From NCBI RefSeq assembly GCF_019511645.1, contig NZ_JAEUAX010000018.1, forward strand, positions 1-36,419: a DNA stretch of 36,419 bases, written 5' to 3'. Positions 1 to 7,458 of this stretch are shown here, piece by piece (the stretch's first letter is position 1; the number at the start of each line of letters is the position of its first letter). A model generated the notes under the pieces. It searched no databases and was not told the DNA's origin. It worked only from the letters and a program-made list of their open reading frames with translations. Source of the stretch: Microbacterium ureisolvens (GTDB lineage: Bacteria > Actinomycetota > Actinomycetes > Actinomycetales > Microbacteriaceae). A program made the translations under genes and the position numbers.

Positions 1-144
1 GTCCTCCTCACCCAGGAGAACGAGATCCCCGGACTCGTCGCCCAAGAGCTCAAGCGACTCCACCCCGACAAGATCATCGTCCTCGGATCCGACGCCTCCA
101 TCACCGACAACGTCCTCACCCAAGCAAGAGCCTTGGTGCCCTGA
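1..144 (+). CDS. CWB2 cell wall-binding repeat protein, C-terminal fragment
   Basis: The window opens inside a plus-strand gene, and the last 47 codons run in frame from base 1 to a TGA at 142-144. The peptide contains ELKRLHPDKIIVLGSDASIT, which has the form of the second half of a CWB2 repeat (an LxxLxPxxVxxLGGxxAVS-like block near the end of the repeat). CWB2 domains hold secreted proteins non-covalently on wall glycopolymers. The rest of the protein, including any signal peptide and functional domain, lies outside the window. A complete CWB2 protein sits at 29857-31878, so the glycopolymer cluster is bracketed by two such genes. The fragment is short, so family assignment rests on one motif block. 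Confidence 0.7.
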   Translation, partial: VLLTQENEIPGLVAQELKRLHPDKIIVLGSDASITDNVLTQARALVP

Positions 145-242
145 CCACAACTGCCGCCTCGGACTCGGGAGCCTGATGAATTCGCAACGCGTTAGAAGGC
201 TTACGACACACCGAGGGCCACGAGGACCCAGGAGCTTTGGCT

Positions 243-265
243 GCAAGCGGACGGCCGGCGCTTGC
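243..265 (+). terminator. Possible terminator hairpin after the CWB2 gene
   Basis: A perfect 7-bp inverted repeat, GCAAGCG (243-249) and CGCTTGC (259-265), encloses a 9-base loop about 100 bases after the stop at 144. There is no T-tract, which is common for actinobacterial hairpins. The rest of 145-372 has no convincing gene; short open frames there lack start signals. Confidence 0.35.
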
Positions 266-333
266 GGCGCGCCTCATCGGCTACGTCCGCGGCCAGGCAG
301 TCAGCCCTGAAGGAAGGGGCTCTCTGAGCTTCC

Positions 334-370
334 GAGGCTAGTTGCAGCCTCCGGCCGACGCTACGTCGGC
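334..370 (-). terminator. Two tandem hairpins behind the DUF616 gene
   Basis: GCCGACG (354-360) pairs with CGTCGGC (364-370) around a CTA loop and begins two bases past the minus-strand stop codon at 373-375. Next to it, GAGGCT (334-339) pairs with AGCCTC (346-351) around a 6-base loop. Convergent genes flank the pair, so it is well placed to end transcription from the right. No U-tract follows on either strand. Confidence 0.5.
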
Positions 371-372
371 GC

Positions 373-1329
373 TCAGAAACCGATACGAAACTTGCCTGCA
401 ACCGCTCTTCCGAAGTTGCGGGTCGCGCCGAGAATCCCTGTGGTCTGCTTCAAGTCCCAGGCTGTCGACTCAAGCTGTCGTGTTACCGCTTCTAGTCGCT
501 CCTCTGCAGCGTCAGCACGGTCGCGCTCGTTGCGTTCGGACTCGAGTACGTCGCTCGCCGCGCGCCCGCCGAAGTCAGCGATCAGCCCTTCGATCTGCCG
601 ATTCGCGCGCCGGAGTTCAGCGAGGAGCGGACCGGAGGGCAGAGCGGGCGCCTTGCCCTGGAGGATCCGACGCTTCGGGATGACCGGCCACTCGTGGTCG
701 GGCGAGTCGAAGTTGTCGATGTCGAGCACGCGCACGGCAACGTCCTTCGAGCGAAGGGCAACGAGCACCGAGAGCTGATCGCGCCGCGAGTAGCGGAGTA
801 CATGGTCGGCCCACACGCGCATCGCCGACGCAACGGCAGGCGTCCGGCGGCGGACGAGCATCCCCGTCCAGAGCGGACGCGCTTCCAGCACTTCCGGATA
901 CTCGACCGAGTAGTCCATGAGCTGCTCGTACACGCGGCTGCGATCGTCGTACTGGAGTCGCACCACCTCGTCGAACTCGTCGACGAGCTGCTCGCGATAG
1001 CCGTGGCTCGACAGGGCGATGTCGAGGCCGTCGGTGAGCCAATCCTCGACGATCTGCTCCGGCGACCTGCGCAGCAGGACCGACGCGTCGATGTACAGGG
1101 TCACGTCGTATTCATCGAGCGAGTCGTGCCCGAGGATCTTGTACATCCGCGCGCTGCGAACCGGGTCCTGCGGGAACGCGCGCTCGACACGACGGATCTC
1201 CCAGGTCTCACTCGTCAGGTCGGGGTCGTCAGTGAAGCAGATGAAATCCGCGGTGCTCGTCGCTGCGACCGGTTGCTCGATGAGCCCGTCATACTGTCCG
1301 ATCAGCGCGGTGTACACGCAGATTCTCAT
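373..1329 (-). CDS. DUF616 (TOD1/MUCI70-like) glycosyltransferase with C-terminal coiled coil
   Basis: The 318-residue protein starts MRICVYTALIGQYD at an ATG with an AGAGGGG ribosome site about 10 bases upstream; the open frame extends further, but that part has no such signal. The N-terminal 240 residues match the DUF616 pattern: a first strand VYTALIGQYD, then FICFTDDPDL at 29-38, an ARMYKILGH block near 60-68, and YIDAS at 79-83, likely a metal/nucleotide-sugar site comparable to the DxD of GT-A enzymes. Residues about 259-298 are rich in E, R, L and A with heptad spacing, suggesting a coiled coil not needed for catalysis. No signal peptide or membrane segment is seen, so it is probably cytoplasmic. 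A divergent partner glycosyltransferase starts at 1508. Donor and acceptor cannot be read from sequence. Confidence 0.8.
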   Translation of the reverse strand: MRICVYTALIGQYDGLIEQPVAATSTADFICFTDDPDLTSETWEIRRVERAFPQDPVRSARMYKILGHDSLDEYDVTLYIDASVLLRRSPEQIVEDWLTDGLDIALSSHGYREQLVDEFDEVVRLQYDDRSRVYEQLMDYSVEYPEVLEARPLWTGMLVRRRTPAVASAMRVWADHVLRYSRRDQLSVLVALRSKDVAVRVLDIDNFDSPDHEWPVIPKRRILQGKAPALPSGPLLAELRRANRQIEGLIADFGGRAASDVLESERNERDRADAAEERLEAVTRQLESTAWDLKQTTGILGATRNFGRAVAGKFRIGF

Positions 1330-1404
1330 CGAAAGTGGCCCCTCTCGGTCGTGGCCCTGCGCGCTTCGGGTAGGCGGAGGGGACTCGTTGTGACGCAGTT
1401 CGCC

Positions 1405-1410
1405 CCTATA
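1405..1410 (-). promoter_or_regulatory. Candidate -10 box for the DUF616 gene
   Basis: On the minus strand this reads TATAGG, about 75 bases before the ATG at 1329 in the 178-base divergent gap. No clear -35 hexamer is visible. It is a motif match only. Confidence 0.3.
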
Positions 1411-1495
1411 CGATCCGCGCACCTCCACCGTACCGCGTCGCACCGGGGGTCCCCTGACGGCTGTGGACGACGAAAGCACACGACTGCCGTCGAGG

Positions 1496-1501
1496 TACCG
1501 T
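1496..1501 (+). promoter_or_regulatory. TANNNT -10 box, probable leaderless start
   Basis: TACCGT is followed by six bases and the ATG at 1508. With transcription normally beginning about 6-8 bases after a -10 box, the mRNA would start at or next to the ATG. No Shine-Dalgarno sequence precedes this start, which fits leaderless translation. Confidence 0.45.
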
Positions 1502-1507
1502 AGATGG

Positions 1508-2449
1508 ATGGACAGGGGGACTCGGACTCCGGCGACCGCTCGCGCACGAGGAATCGCCCGGTCTCTCGCCGTCGCGTTCGGCGGGCTTCCCCATTCGGTC
1601 GGCACCGTCGACAGCCCGCCGCCCCACGTCGCCGGCGACATTACCCGCCTGTGGTTGCGCAACTCCCGCTCCCAGGAATCCGTCGTCGACACCGCCTCGA
1701 CCGAGATCGTCACTATGACGACGCACGGAGAGCGGCTGCGCGACGTCTGGCTCGCCATCGAGTCGATCGGGCGCGGCACCGTGAAGCCGCATCGTCTGGT
1801 GCTGTGGCTCGATCGCCCGCTGCCGCGCGTCCCCTGGCGCCTTCGCCGCCTGCAGCACCGTGGCCTAGAGGTCCGTTTCACCCCTCCTGGGCTCGGCGTG
1901 CACACCAAGTACTGGCCGCTGCTGTCCTCGGAATCCCTCGACCGTCCGCTCGTGATGAGCGACGACGACATCGTCTATCCCGAGACGTGGCTAGAGGAGT
2001 TGCGGGGCGCATACCAGAGCTCTCCCAGGTGCGTCATCGCTCATCGTGCGCATGTCATCGGGATGTCATCCGAGTCCGAATTCACTCCCTACGCCTCCTG
2101 GCGCCCCTGCGAGTCGGACGCGCCGAACTACGCCCACTTCGCGACATCCGTATCGGGGCAGTTGCTGCCCCCCGCCCTGCAGAAAGCGATCCGCGACGAC
2201 GGCCAGGGGTTCCTCCGCAGCGCACCCACCGCGGACGACGTCTGGCTCCACTACGAAGCGGTCAAGCACGGTTTTCCCACGCGCCAGGTGCTCGATCGGC
2301 AGCAGCATTGGTGGTTCATCCCCGGCTCCCAGCAGACCGGTCTCAATACCGTCAACGTCGCGGGCGGTGAGAACGACCGTCAAATTGCCGCGACGCATTC
2401 GCCCGAGACCCGGCGCCGGATCTGGGCCGAGGTCGCGGCGATCAGCTGA
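1508..2449 (+). CDS. Putative GT-A type glycosyltransferase
   Basis: This 313-residue protein lacks membrane segments. It contains TMTTHGERL near residue 69, an IESIGRGTVKPHRLVLWLD block near 85-102, and MSDDDIVYP at 150-158, which looks like the DxD metal-binding motif of GT-A enzymes. WHHY-rich C-terminal segments (for example DDVWLHYEAVKHGFP) resemble capsule or teichoic-type glycosyltransferases, but I cannot name a family. The open frame also has a GTG at 1463; I prefer the ATG at 1508 because a TANNNT -10 box lies six bases upstream. The stop overlaps the convergent ABC ATPase stop by 8 bases. It diverges from the DUF616 gene, and both probably act on the same cytoplasmic glycan. Confidence 0.7.
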   Translation: MDRGTRTPATARARGIARSLAVAFGGLPHSVGTVDSPPPHVAGDITRLWLRNSRSQESVVDTASTEIVTMTTHGERLRDVWLAIESIGRGTVKPHRLVLWLDRPLPRVPWRLRRLQHRGLEVRFTPPGLGVHTKYWPLLSSESLDRPLVMSDDDIVYPETWLEELRGAYQSSPRCVIAHRAHVIGMSSESEFTPYASWRPCESDAPNYAHFATSVSGQLLPPALQKAIRDDGQGFLRSAPTADDVWLHYEAVKHGFPTRQVLDRQQHWWFIPGSQQTGLNTVNVAGGENDRQIAATHSPETRRRIWAEVAAIS

Positions 2450-3674
2450 GCGAGACGTCGGTGTGGATGGTGCCGGTCTGACGCTCGTCGACGGGCACAT
2501 AGAAAGCAGCGGCCTGCCATGCGACATCGAGTGAGCGTCCGTCGGCGTCTTGGAGGTCGACGTTGACGAAGTACTGCCCGCCCGCGAAGCGGACGTCGCT
2601 GAGGCGATAGGTGATCTCGGCCTCCCCGGCGGGCACCGCGGGATGGTTCGTGCCGAGTCGGCGGCTGCCGGTGCCGAACACCTGCTGTCCGTTGGACGTG
2701 TCTATGCTCACGCTCGTGTTCCACGCCTCGACGGGACGCGAGTGCCTCACCTTCACGCGCAGCGTGACGGTCTCACCAGGTGCGACGTCGCGGACGACCT
2801 CGCCGTCCTCGTTCTCGACGAACACCCCGAGGACCTCCCCGTGCGCCGCCGGCTCCCCCACCGTCTGCGCCGCGTGCTCGGACTCCTCCCGCTCGACGGT
2901 CTGCTTGCGCTTGCCCTCGAGGATCTCTCGATGGACTCGAGTCGCGTCCGCGGCGGATCCCATGAAAGCGATCTGACCGTCGCGCAACACGATTCCCTCG
3001 TCGCAGACCTCCATGACCTGTGCGGCCGAATGGGATACGAGGACGATGGTGCGCCCTTCCTTCTGGAACTGGCGGATCTTGTCCATGCATTTGCGCTGGA
3101 ACGCTTCGTCGCCCACCGCCAGGACTTCGTCTACGAGCAGCAGATCCGGATCGGTGTGCACGGCCACCGCGAACGCCAGGCGCACATACATGCCCGAGGA
3201 GTAGAACTTCACCTGCGTGTCAATGAAGGGGCCGATCTCGGAGAAGGCGACGATGCTCTCGAACGCGGCGTCCGTCTGCTCCCGCGACAGCCCGAGGACC
3301 GCGGCGTTGAGGTAGATGTTGTCGCGCCCGGACAGGTCCGGGTGGAAGCCGGCGCCGAGCTCGAGCAGCGCGGCGAGGCGACCGCGGCGACGGACGCTTC
3401 CAGACGAGGGATCGATGATGCCGCCGATGACCTTCAGCAGGGTGCTCTTGCCCGACCCGTTGGTCCCGATCAGGCCGATCGTGCGCCCGGCTTGGATCGA
3501 GAACGACACGTCGTTCAGGGCACGGAACTGCTCCTGATGGGCCCGCCCCCTTCTGCCGAGCGTGACGACCCGCTCTTTCAGAGAGTTGTCCTTTCGGATG
3601 ACGAACGTCTTGGACACAGAGTCGACGACGACGATATCCGGTGCGGAAGCGGTGGCAGCGTTGACAGAGGACAC
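2442..3674 (-). CDS. Wzt/TagH-type polysaccharide ABC exporter ATPase with glycan-binding C-terminal domain
   Basis: This 410-residue ATPase energises export of a lipid-linked polysaccharide. The nucleotide-binding domain has Walker A GTNGSGKST (70-78), a degenerate signature YSSGM (158-162), Walker B and D-loop LLLVDEVLAVGDE (178-190) and the switch VLVSHS, the typical Wzt/TagH set. Residues from about 285 to 410 are an extra beta-rich domain (GETVTLRVKVRHSRP, then AGGQYFVNVDLQDADG) like the Wzt C-terminal domain, which in Gram-negative O-antigen exporters recognises the chain or its terminal cap. The start is a GTG three bases after the permease stop, preceded by AGGAG eight bases away; the longer upstream frame overlaps the permease and is rejected. 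Its partner is the permease at 3677-4585. Polymer specificity is inferred, not shown. Confidence 0.92.
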   Translation of the reverse strand: MSSVNAATASAPDIVVVDSVSKTFVIRKDNSLKERVVTLGRRGRAHQEQFRALNDVSFSIQAGRTIGLIGTNGSGKSTLLKVIGGIIDPSSGSVRRRGRLAALLELGAGFHPDLSGRDNIYLNAAVLGLSREQTDAAFESIVAFSEIGPFIDTQVKFYSSGMYVRLAFAVAVHTDPDLLLVDEVLAVGDEAFQRKCMDKIRQFQKEGRTIVLVSHSAAQVMEVCDEGIVLRDGQIAFMGSAADATRVHREILEGKRKQTVEREESEHAAQTVGEPAAHGEVLGVFVENEDGEVVRDVAPGETVTLRVKVRHSRPVEAWNTSVSIDTSNGQQVFGTGSRRLGTNHPAVPAGEAEITYRLSDVRFAGGQYFVNVDLQDADGRSLDVAWQAAAFYVPVDERQTGTIHTDVSLS

Positions 3675-3676
3675 GA

Positions 3677-4585
3677 TCAGAGCTCCTGCGCGAAGTTGCC
3701 CTGCAGACGTGCGAAGGCTCGCTGGCAGATCCAGAACAGGACCAGGCCGACGACGAAGGCGACGAGCATCCTCAGCTCGAGGTGGGGCGGGTAGTCGGCG
3801 GCTGTGCCGGCCGCCCAGAACGTCCGGTGGAAGCCCAGCACCGCCAGTGTGATGGGGTTGTTCGTATACACCTCGAGCAGCCACTGCGGCAGGCCGAACT
3901 GGGCGAAGACGTCCTTCACCATCGTCCAGCCATAGACGATCGGAGAGGCCCAGAGCGCGAGCATGAGGAGGATCTGCGTGAGGTACTGGATGTCACGCAG
4001 GTAGACGTTCAGCGATGACAGCAGGATGCCGAGGGCCGCCGCATAGACGACGATGAGCAGCACCGACGGGATGAAGTAGACCAGCCCGCCGAGCGATGGC
4101 GGCGTGAGCAGAACGAAGCAGGCGGCAGTCAGCACGACGACCTGCATACTGAATGTGAACAGGCCGGAGCCGATCGACGCGAGCGGGAAGACCTCCCGCG
4201 GCACATAGACCTTCTTGACCAGCCCGGAATTCGCGACGATTGAGGCGGTCATGCCGGTCAGAGTCTCGGAGAACAGGCCGAAGATCGTCAGGCCCGAAAA
4301 GACGTAGATCGCGAAGTTGTCGATGCCGCGGGCAGCGCCGAGAATCTGACCCATCACCAGGTAGTAGATGAGGAGCTGCACGATCGGGTTGATCAGCGTC
4401 CACAGCAGCCCGAGCGCGCTGTCCTTGTAGCGCGCCTTGATGTCGCGGCGGACGAGCAGACCGAGCAGCTGGCGGTGCGACAGGACGGCGCGCAGCGATG
4501 CCCAGGTACCTCGGCCCGCTCCACCCGTGAAGATCATGGGCTCGTCGCGGAGGCGCTCGAACCGAACGAGAGCACTGTCAGTCAC
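3677..4585 (-). CDS. Wzm/TagG-type polysaccharide ABC exporter permease
   Basis: The 302-residue ABC-2 membrane protein has a soluble N-terminal stretch with the RRDIKARYKDSALGLLWTL block typical of Wzm/TagG coupling and gate helices, then about six membrane segments (for example LIYYLVMGQIL, IFGLFSETLTGM, FSMQVVVLTAACFVLL, LLIVVYAAALGILL, VAFVVGLVLFW). It forms the channel of the first exporter together with the ATPase encoded three bases downstream. A GTG at 4585 with GGAG close upstream is the best start; a TTG at 4621 would add 12 residues without a better ribosome site. The 81 bases before the next gene to the left hold no clear terminator, so read-through from 4667-7386 is not tested by sequence alone. 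Confidence 0.92.
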   Translation of the reverse strand: MTDSALVRFERLRDEPMIFTGGAGRGTWASLRAVLSHRQLLGLLVRRDIKARYKDSALGLLWTLINPIVQLLIYYLVMGQILGAARGIDNFAIYVFSGLTIFGLFSETLTGMTASIVANSGLVKKVYVPREVFPLASIGSGLFTFSMQVVVLTAACFVLLTPPSLGGLVYFIPSVLLIVVYAAALGILLSSLNVYLRDIQYLTQILLMLALWASPIVYGWTMVKDVFAQFGLPQWLLEVYTNNPITLAVLGFHRTFWAAGTAADYPPHLELRMLVAFVVGLVLFWICQRAFARLQGNFAQEL

Positions 4586-4666
4586 GATAGCTCCGCACTC
4601 CCTTTCGACAACAGCCCACAACTATACCTGCGCGTGCCTGTGAGCTCCGCCCCAGCCCGGGCTCGC

Positions 4667-5413
4667 TCAGCCGACCGGATAGTCGGCGTTGTAGCGGTCG
4701 AGCACCTCGTCGATCGGAGCATCCATTGCCAGGCGATGCTTGTCGAGATAGAGGCCGCGCGTGCAGAAGCGGCGCAGGTCCCGCTCGCTGTGAGAAACGA
4801 AGAACAGCGTGCGCTGCTCGGCGAGCAGCTCGTCGATGCGGTTATAGCACTTCTCGCGGAAAGCCTTGTCGCCGACGGCGAGCACCTCGTCCACGAGGAG
4901 GATTGGCTCCTCGAGCTGGGACACGACCGAGAACGCCAGACGCACCTTCATGCCGTTGCTCAGATGCTTGTAGGGGGTGTCGACGAAGTCGTCGAGCTCC
5001 GCAAAGTCGATGATGCCCTCGAAACGGCGCGCGACCTCCGTCTTCGACATCCCATGCAGTCCCGATGTCAGCCGGACGTTCTCACGGACGGTGAGGTCGC
5101 CGACGAAGCCACCCGTGATCTCGATGAGAGGAGCCACACCGCCGTTGACGGCCACCGACCCCTCGTCGGCCAGAAGCACGCCGGCGACGAGCTTGAGAAG
5201 AGTGGACTTGCCCTGGCCGTTGCGGCCGACCACGCCGATCGACTCACCGGGCTTCACGTCGAAGCTGACGTCGCGCAGGGCCCAGAACTCCCCCGGCTTC
5301 GAGCGACGCGTCGAGTCCGAGAAGAGGTCTTTGATGCTGCGCCTCCCCCGCCTGTTGCGGCGGAAGCGCACGCCGAGGCCCTGCACCTCGATCGCGAGAT
5401 CAGATGCCGTCAT
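4667..5413 (-). CDS. Second polysaccharide ABC exporter ATPase, without glycan-binding tail
   Basis: This 248-residue protein has Walker A GRNGQGKST (63-71), signature LSNGM (151-155), Walker B ILLVDEVLAVGD (171-182) and switch FFVSHS. It ends soon after the nucleotide-binding domain, so it lacks the Wzt C-terminal domain carried by the ATPase at 2442-3674. In known systems the absence of that domain goes with chain-length-independent recognition through the lipid carrier; that is inference here. The ATG overlaps the permease stop by one base (TGATG) with AAGGAG upstream, so the two subunits are translationally coupled. The longer open frame to 5983 runs through the permease gene and is not real. 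Confidence 0.92.
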   Translation of the reverse strand: MTASDLAIEVQGLGVRFRRNRRGRRSIKDLFSDSTRRSKPGEFWALRDVSFDVKPGESIGVVGRNGQGKSTLLKLVAGVLLADEGSVAVNGGVAPLIEITGGFVGDLTVRENVRLTSGLHGMSKTEVARRFEGIIDFAELDDFVDTPYKHLSNGMKVRLAFSVVSQLEEPILLVDEVLAVGDKAFREKCYNRIDELLAEQRTLFFVSHSERDLRRFCTRGLYLDKHRLAMDAPIDEVLDRYNADYPVG

Positions 5414-6219
5414 CACAGCTCCTTCAGCACGGGACGTTCGAGCCGGCGGAAGACGAAGATCCCGAGGGTGAGGAAGAGGAAGGACATGATCGCCCCCATG
5501 CCGATGACCCACGGATCCCACTCCTCCGGGAAGAATCCGACGCGGTACAGGGCGAAGATCCCCGAGAGCGGATTGAAGGCAGCGAGCGTTTCGAAAACGC
5601 CCGGAAGGTCCTCGACTCCGTAGATCACCGGCGAGGCATAGAACAGAGCGCGCAGGATCAGCTTCGTGGTGCGCTCCAGGTCCGTCCACAGCACACACAG
5701 CGGTGCGACGAGCAGCCCGAGCCCCACGAGGAGCACTGCCTGGAGGAGGACCGCCACGGGGATCCACAGGAGCCCCCAGTTCAGCTCGGCCGGGTAGTCC
5801 GAGAACTCCGATATCACGACGAACAGCGCCAGGACGGGCAGCGAGCAGAGGAACTCGATGCCCTTGCTGAGGACGATGCGGTTCACCCAGATGGAGCGCG
5901 GGATCGCGGTCGACCGCACGAGGCGCGCGTCCTTGTTGAACGCGCGTGTGAAGTCCGACACCGCTGAGTTGAACCACACCCATGGCAGCAGCGCCGTGAT
6001 CAGGAACACGATGTAGGGCTCATGCCCGACCGTGCGCTTGAACACCTGGGTGAAGACGAACCAGTAGATCGCGCTCATGACCAGCGGGTCGAGGATCGAC
6101 CAAACGTACCCGAGGGCGCTGGTCGAGTAGCGCACCTTGAGATCGCGCGCCGACAACAGCCACAGCGAGTGTATATAGCGCCGGGGCGATCCGGGGGCGC
6201 CGACGGCGGCAGTGCTCAC
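5413..6219 (-). CDS. Second polysaccharide ABC exporter permease
   Basis: This 268-residue ABC-2 permease has the N-terminal block LLSARDLKVRYSTSALGYVWSILDP typical of the Wzm/TagG family, with about six membrane segments following (AIYWFVFTQVF, IVFLITALLPWVWF, FLCSLPVLALFVVI, VAVLLQAVLLVGLGLLV, MGAIMSFLFLTLGIFVF). It pairs with the ATPase at 4667-5413. It begins at a GTG with no Shine-Dalgarno sequence, but a TAGACT -10 box lies seven bases before it, suggesting its own leaderless promoter between it and glf. Neighbouring glf makes a galactofuranose link possible, but the sequence alone does not identify the exported polymer. Confidence 0.92.
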   Translation of the reverse strand: MSTAAVGAPGSPRRYIHSLWLLSARDLKVRYSTSALGYVWSILDPLVMSAIYWFVFTQVFKRTVGHEPYIVFLITALLPWVWFNSAVSDFTRAFNKDARLVRSTAIPRSIWVNRIVLSKGIEFLCSLPVLALFVVISEFSDYPAELNWGLLWIPVAVLLQAVLLVGLGLLVAPLCVLWTDLERTTKLILRALFYASPVIYGVEDLPGVFETLAAFNPLSGIFALYRVGFFPEEWDPWVIGMGAIMSFLFLTLGIFVFRRLERPVLKEL

Positions 6220-6226
6220 GATGTCG

Positions 6227-6232
6227 AGTCTA
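6227..6232 (-). promoter_or_regulatory. TAGACT -10 box for the second exporter operon
   Basis: On the minus strand TAGACT is followed by seven bases and the GTG at 6219. No Shine-Dalgarno sequence is present, so leaderless initiation is likely. The same hexamer occurs before the GT2 at 18010. Confidence 0.5.
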
Positions 6233-6243
6233 GGCTGGCGCAG

Positions 6244-7386
6244 TCACGCGAGCTGGTTGTTCCACATGGAGAGCGCTGAGCCGATCGCCATGTGCATATC
6301 GAGATACTGATATGTGCCGAGTCGGCCGCCGAACAGCACACCCGTCTCGCCCTTGGCGAGTTCGCGGTAGGCGAGCAGTCCGGCCCGGTCCTCGGGGGTA
6401 TTCACCGGGTAGTACGGCTCATCGTCACGTGTCGCGAACCGCGAGTACTCCCGCATGATGACGGTCTTGTCGGACGGGTACCGGTCAGCGCGCTCCGGAT
6501 GGAAGTGCTTGAATTCATGGATTCGCGTGTAGGGGACGTCCGCATCGGCGTAGTTCATCACCGAGGTTCCCTGGAAGTCCCCCACCGAGAGGACCTCCTG
6601 CTCGAAATCCAGCGTCCGCCACGAGAGCGCCCCTTCGGCGTAGTCGAAGTACCTGTCGACCGGCCCCGTGTAGACGACCGGCACCTGGCCCACCGTGGCT
6701 TGCCGGTTCAGGGGCTGCGACTCGTCGAAGAAGTCGGTGTTCAGCTTCACATCGATGTTCGCGTGGTCGGCCATGCGTTCGAGCCACGCGGTGTAGCCGT
6801 CGGTCGGCAGCCCCTCCCACGTGTCGTTGAAGTACCGGTTGTCGTAGTTGTAGCGCACCGGTAGCCGACTTATCACCTCGGCGGGTAGCACCTTCGGATC
6901 GGTCTGCCACTGCTTTGCCGTGTAGTCGCGGATGAAGGCCTCGTAGAGAGGGCGGCCGATCAGGGCGATGCCCTTCTCCTCCAGATTCGCAGCATCGTCA
7001 GCTTCGAATTCCCCCGCCAACTCGTGCACTAGAGCTCGAGCCTCATCCGGCGAGTACGCGGCCTCGAAGAACTGATTTATCGTCCCGAGGTTGATGGGCA
7101 GTGGAAAAACCACGCCATTGTGGTTCGTATAGACGCGGTGCACATAGCTCGTGAACGATGTGAAGCGGTTGACGTACTCCCATACCTTCTGGTTCGAAGT
7201 ATGGAACAGGTGCGCGCCGTAACGATGCACCTCAATGCCGGTCGTCGGCTCGTTCTCGCTGTAGGCGTTCCCGCCGATGTGAGAGCGGCGATCGATCACC
7301 GTGACCTTGCGCCCTGAAGCAGCGGCGCGCTCCGCGATCGTGAGACCGAACAGACCCGAGCCGACGACGAGGAGGTCAGATCCCAC
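6244..7386 (-). CDS. glf: UDP-galactopyranose mutase
   Basis: The enzyme interconverts UDP-galactopyranose and UDP-galactofuranose in the cytoplasm using reduced FAD. The 380-residue length is usual for the family. Visible hallmarks are the FAD-binding GSGLFG at 9-14, an IGGNAY block, RYGAHLFHT, YTAKQWQTDP, YNYDNRYFNDTWEGLP, VVYTGPVDRYFDY and, near the end, FGGRLGTYQYLDMHMAIG. The start is a GTG with AAAGGAAGGGA seven bases upstream; the much longer open frame to 8169 runs antisense through the GT2 gene and is rejected. It implies that at least one polymer made here contains galactofuranose, although no gene in the window can be called a galactofuranosyltransferase with certainty. Confidence 0.97.
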   Translation of the reverse strand: MGSDLLVVGSGLFGLTIAERAAASGRKVTVIDRRSHIGGNAYSENEPTTGIEVHRYGAHLFHTSNQKVWEYVNRFTSFTSYVHRVYTNHNGVVFPLPINLGTINQFFEAAYSPDEARALVHELAGEFEADDAANLEEKGIALIGRPLYEAFIRDYTAKQWQTDPKVLPAEVISRLPVRYNYDNRYFNDTWEGLPTDGYTAWLERMADHANIDVKLNTDFFDESQPLNRQATVGQVPVVYTGPVDRYFDYAEGALSWRTLDFEQEVLSVGDFQGTSVMNYADADVPYTRIHEFKHFHPERADRYPSDKTVIMREYSRFATRDDEPYYPVNTPEDRAGLLAYRELAKGETGVLFGGRLGTYQYLDMHMAIGSALSMWNNQLA

Positions 7387-7422
7387 GCGGGTGTCCCTTC
7401 CTTTGAAGACATGGGCCCTCTC

Positions 7423-7428
7423 AGAGTA
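7423..7428 (-). promoter_or_regulatory. Candidate -10 box for glf
   Basis: The minus strand reads TACTCT (TANNNT), giving an expected leader of about 30 bases that contains the strong ribosome site of glf. It lies in the 72-base divergent gap. No -35 box is obvious. Confidence 0.4.
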
Positions 7429-7443
7429 GTCACCGGCGCCTAG

Positions 7444-7449
7444 TAGGCT
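7444..7449 (+). promoter_or_regulatory. TAGGCT -10 box, probable leaderless start of GT2
   Basis: TAGGCT lies nine bases before the ATG at 7459, and there is no Shine-Dalgarno sequence. It faces the candidate glf promoter in the same short gap. Confidence 0.45.
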
Positions 7450-7458
7450 GTAACGGCC

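Noticed and set aside
1330..1971. Extension of the DUF616 gene to 1971, adding about 214 residues
   Set aside because: The added part is antisense to the glycosyltransferase at 1508-2449, is Arg/Ser-rich without recognisable domains, and lacks a ribosome site, while the ATG at 1329 has one and begins the domain.
4654..4663. AGCCCGGGCT palindrome near the end of the second ATPase gene as a terminator
   Set aside because: It has no loop and cannot form a stable hairpin by itself; no tail follows.
4667..7386. Calling the second ABC exporter a mycobacterial-type galactan exporter because glf is next to it
   Set aside because: Proximity alone is the evidence. I could not match the ATPase specifically to the mycobacterial protein, and no GlfT2-like gene is in the window.
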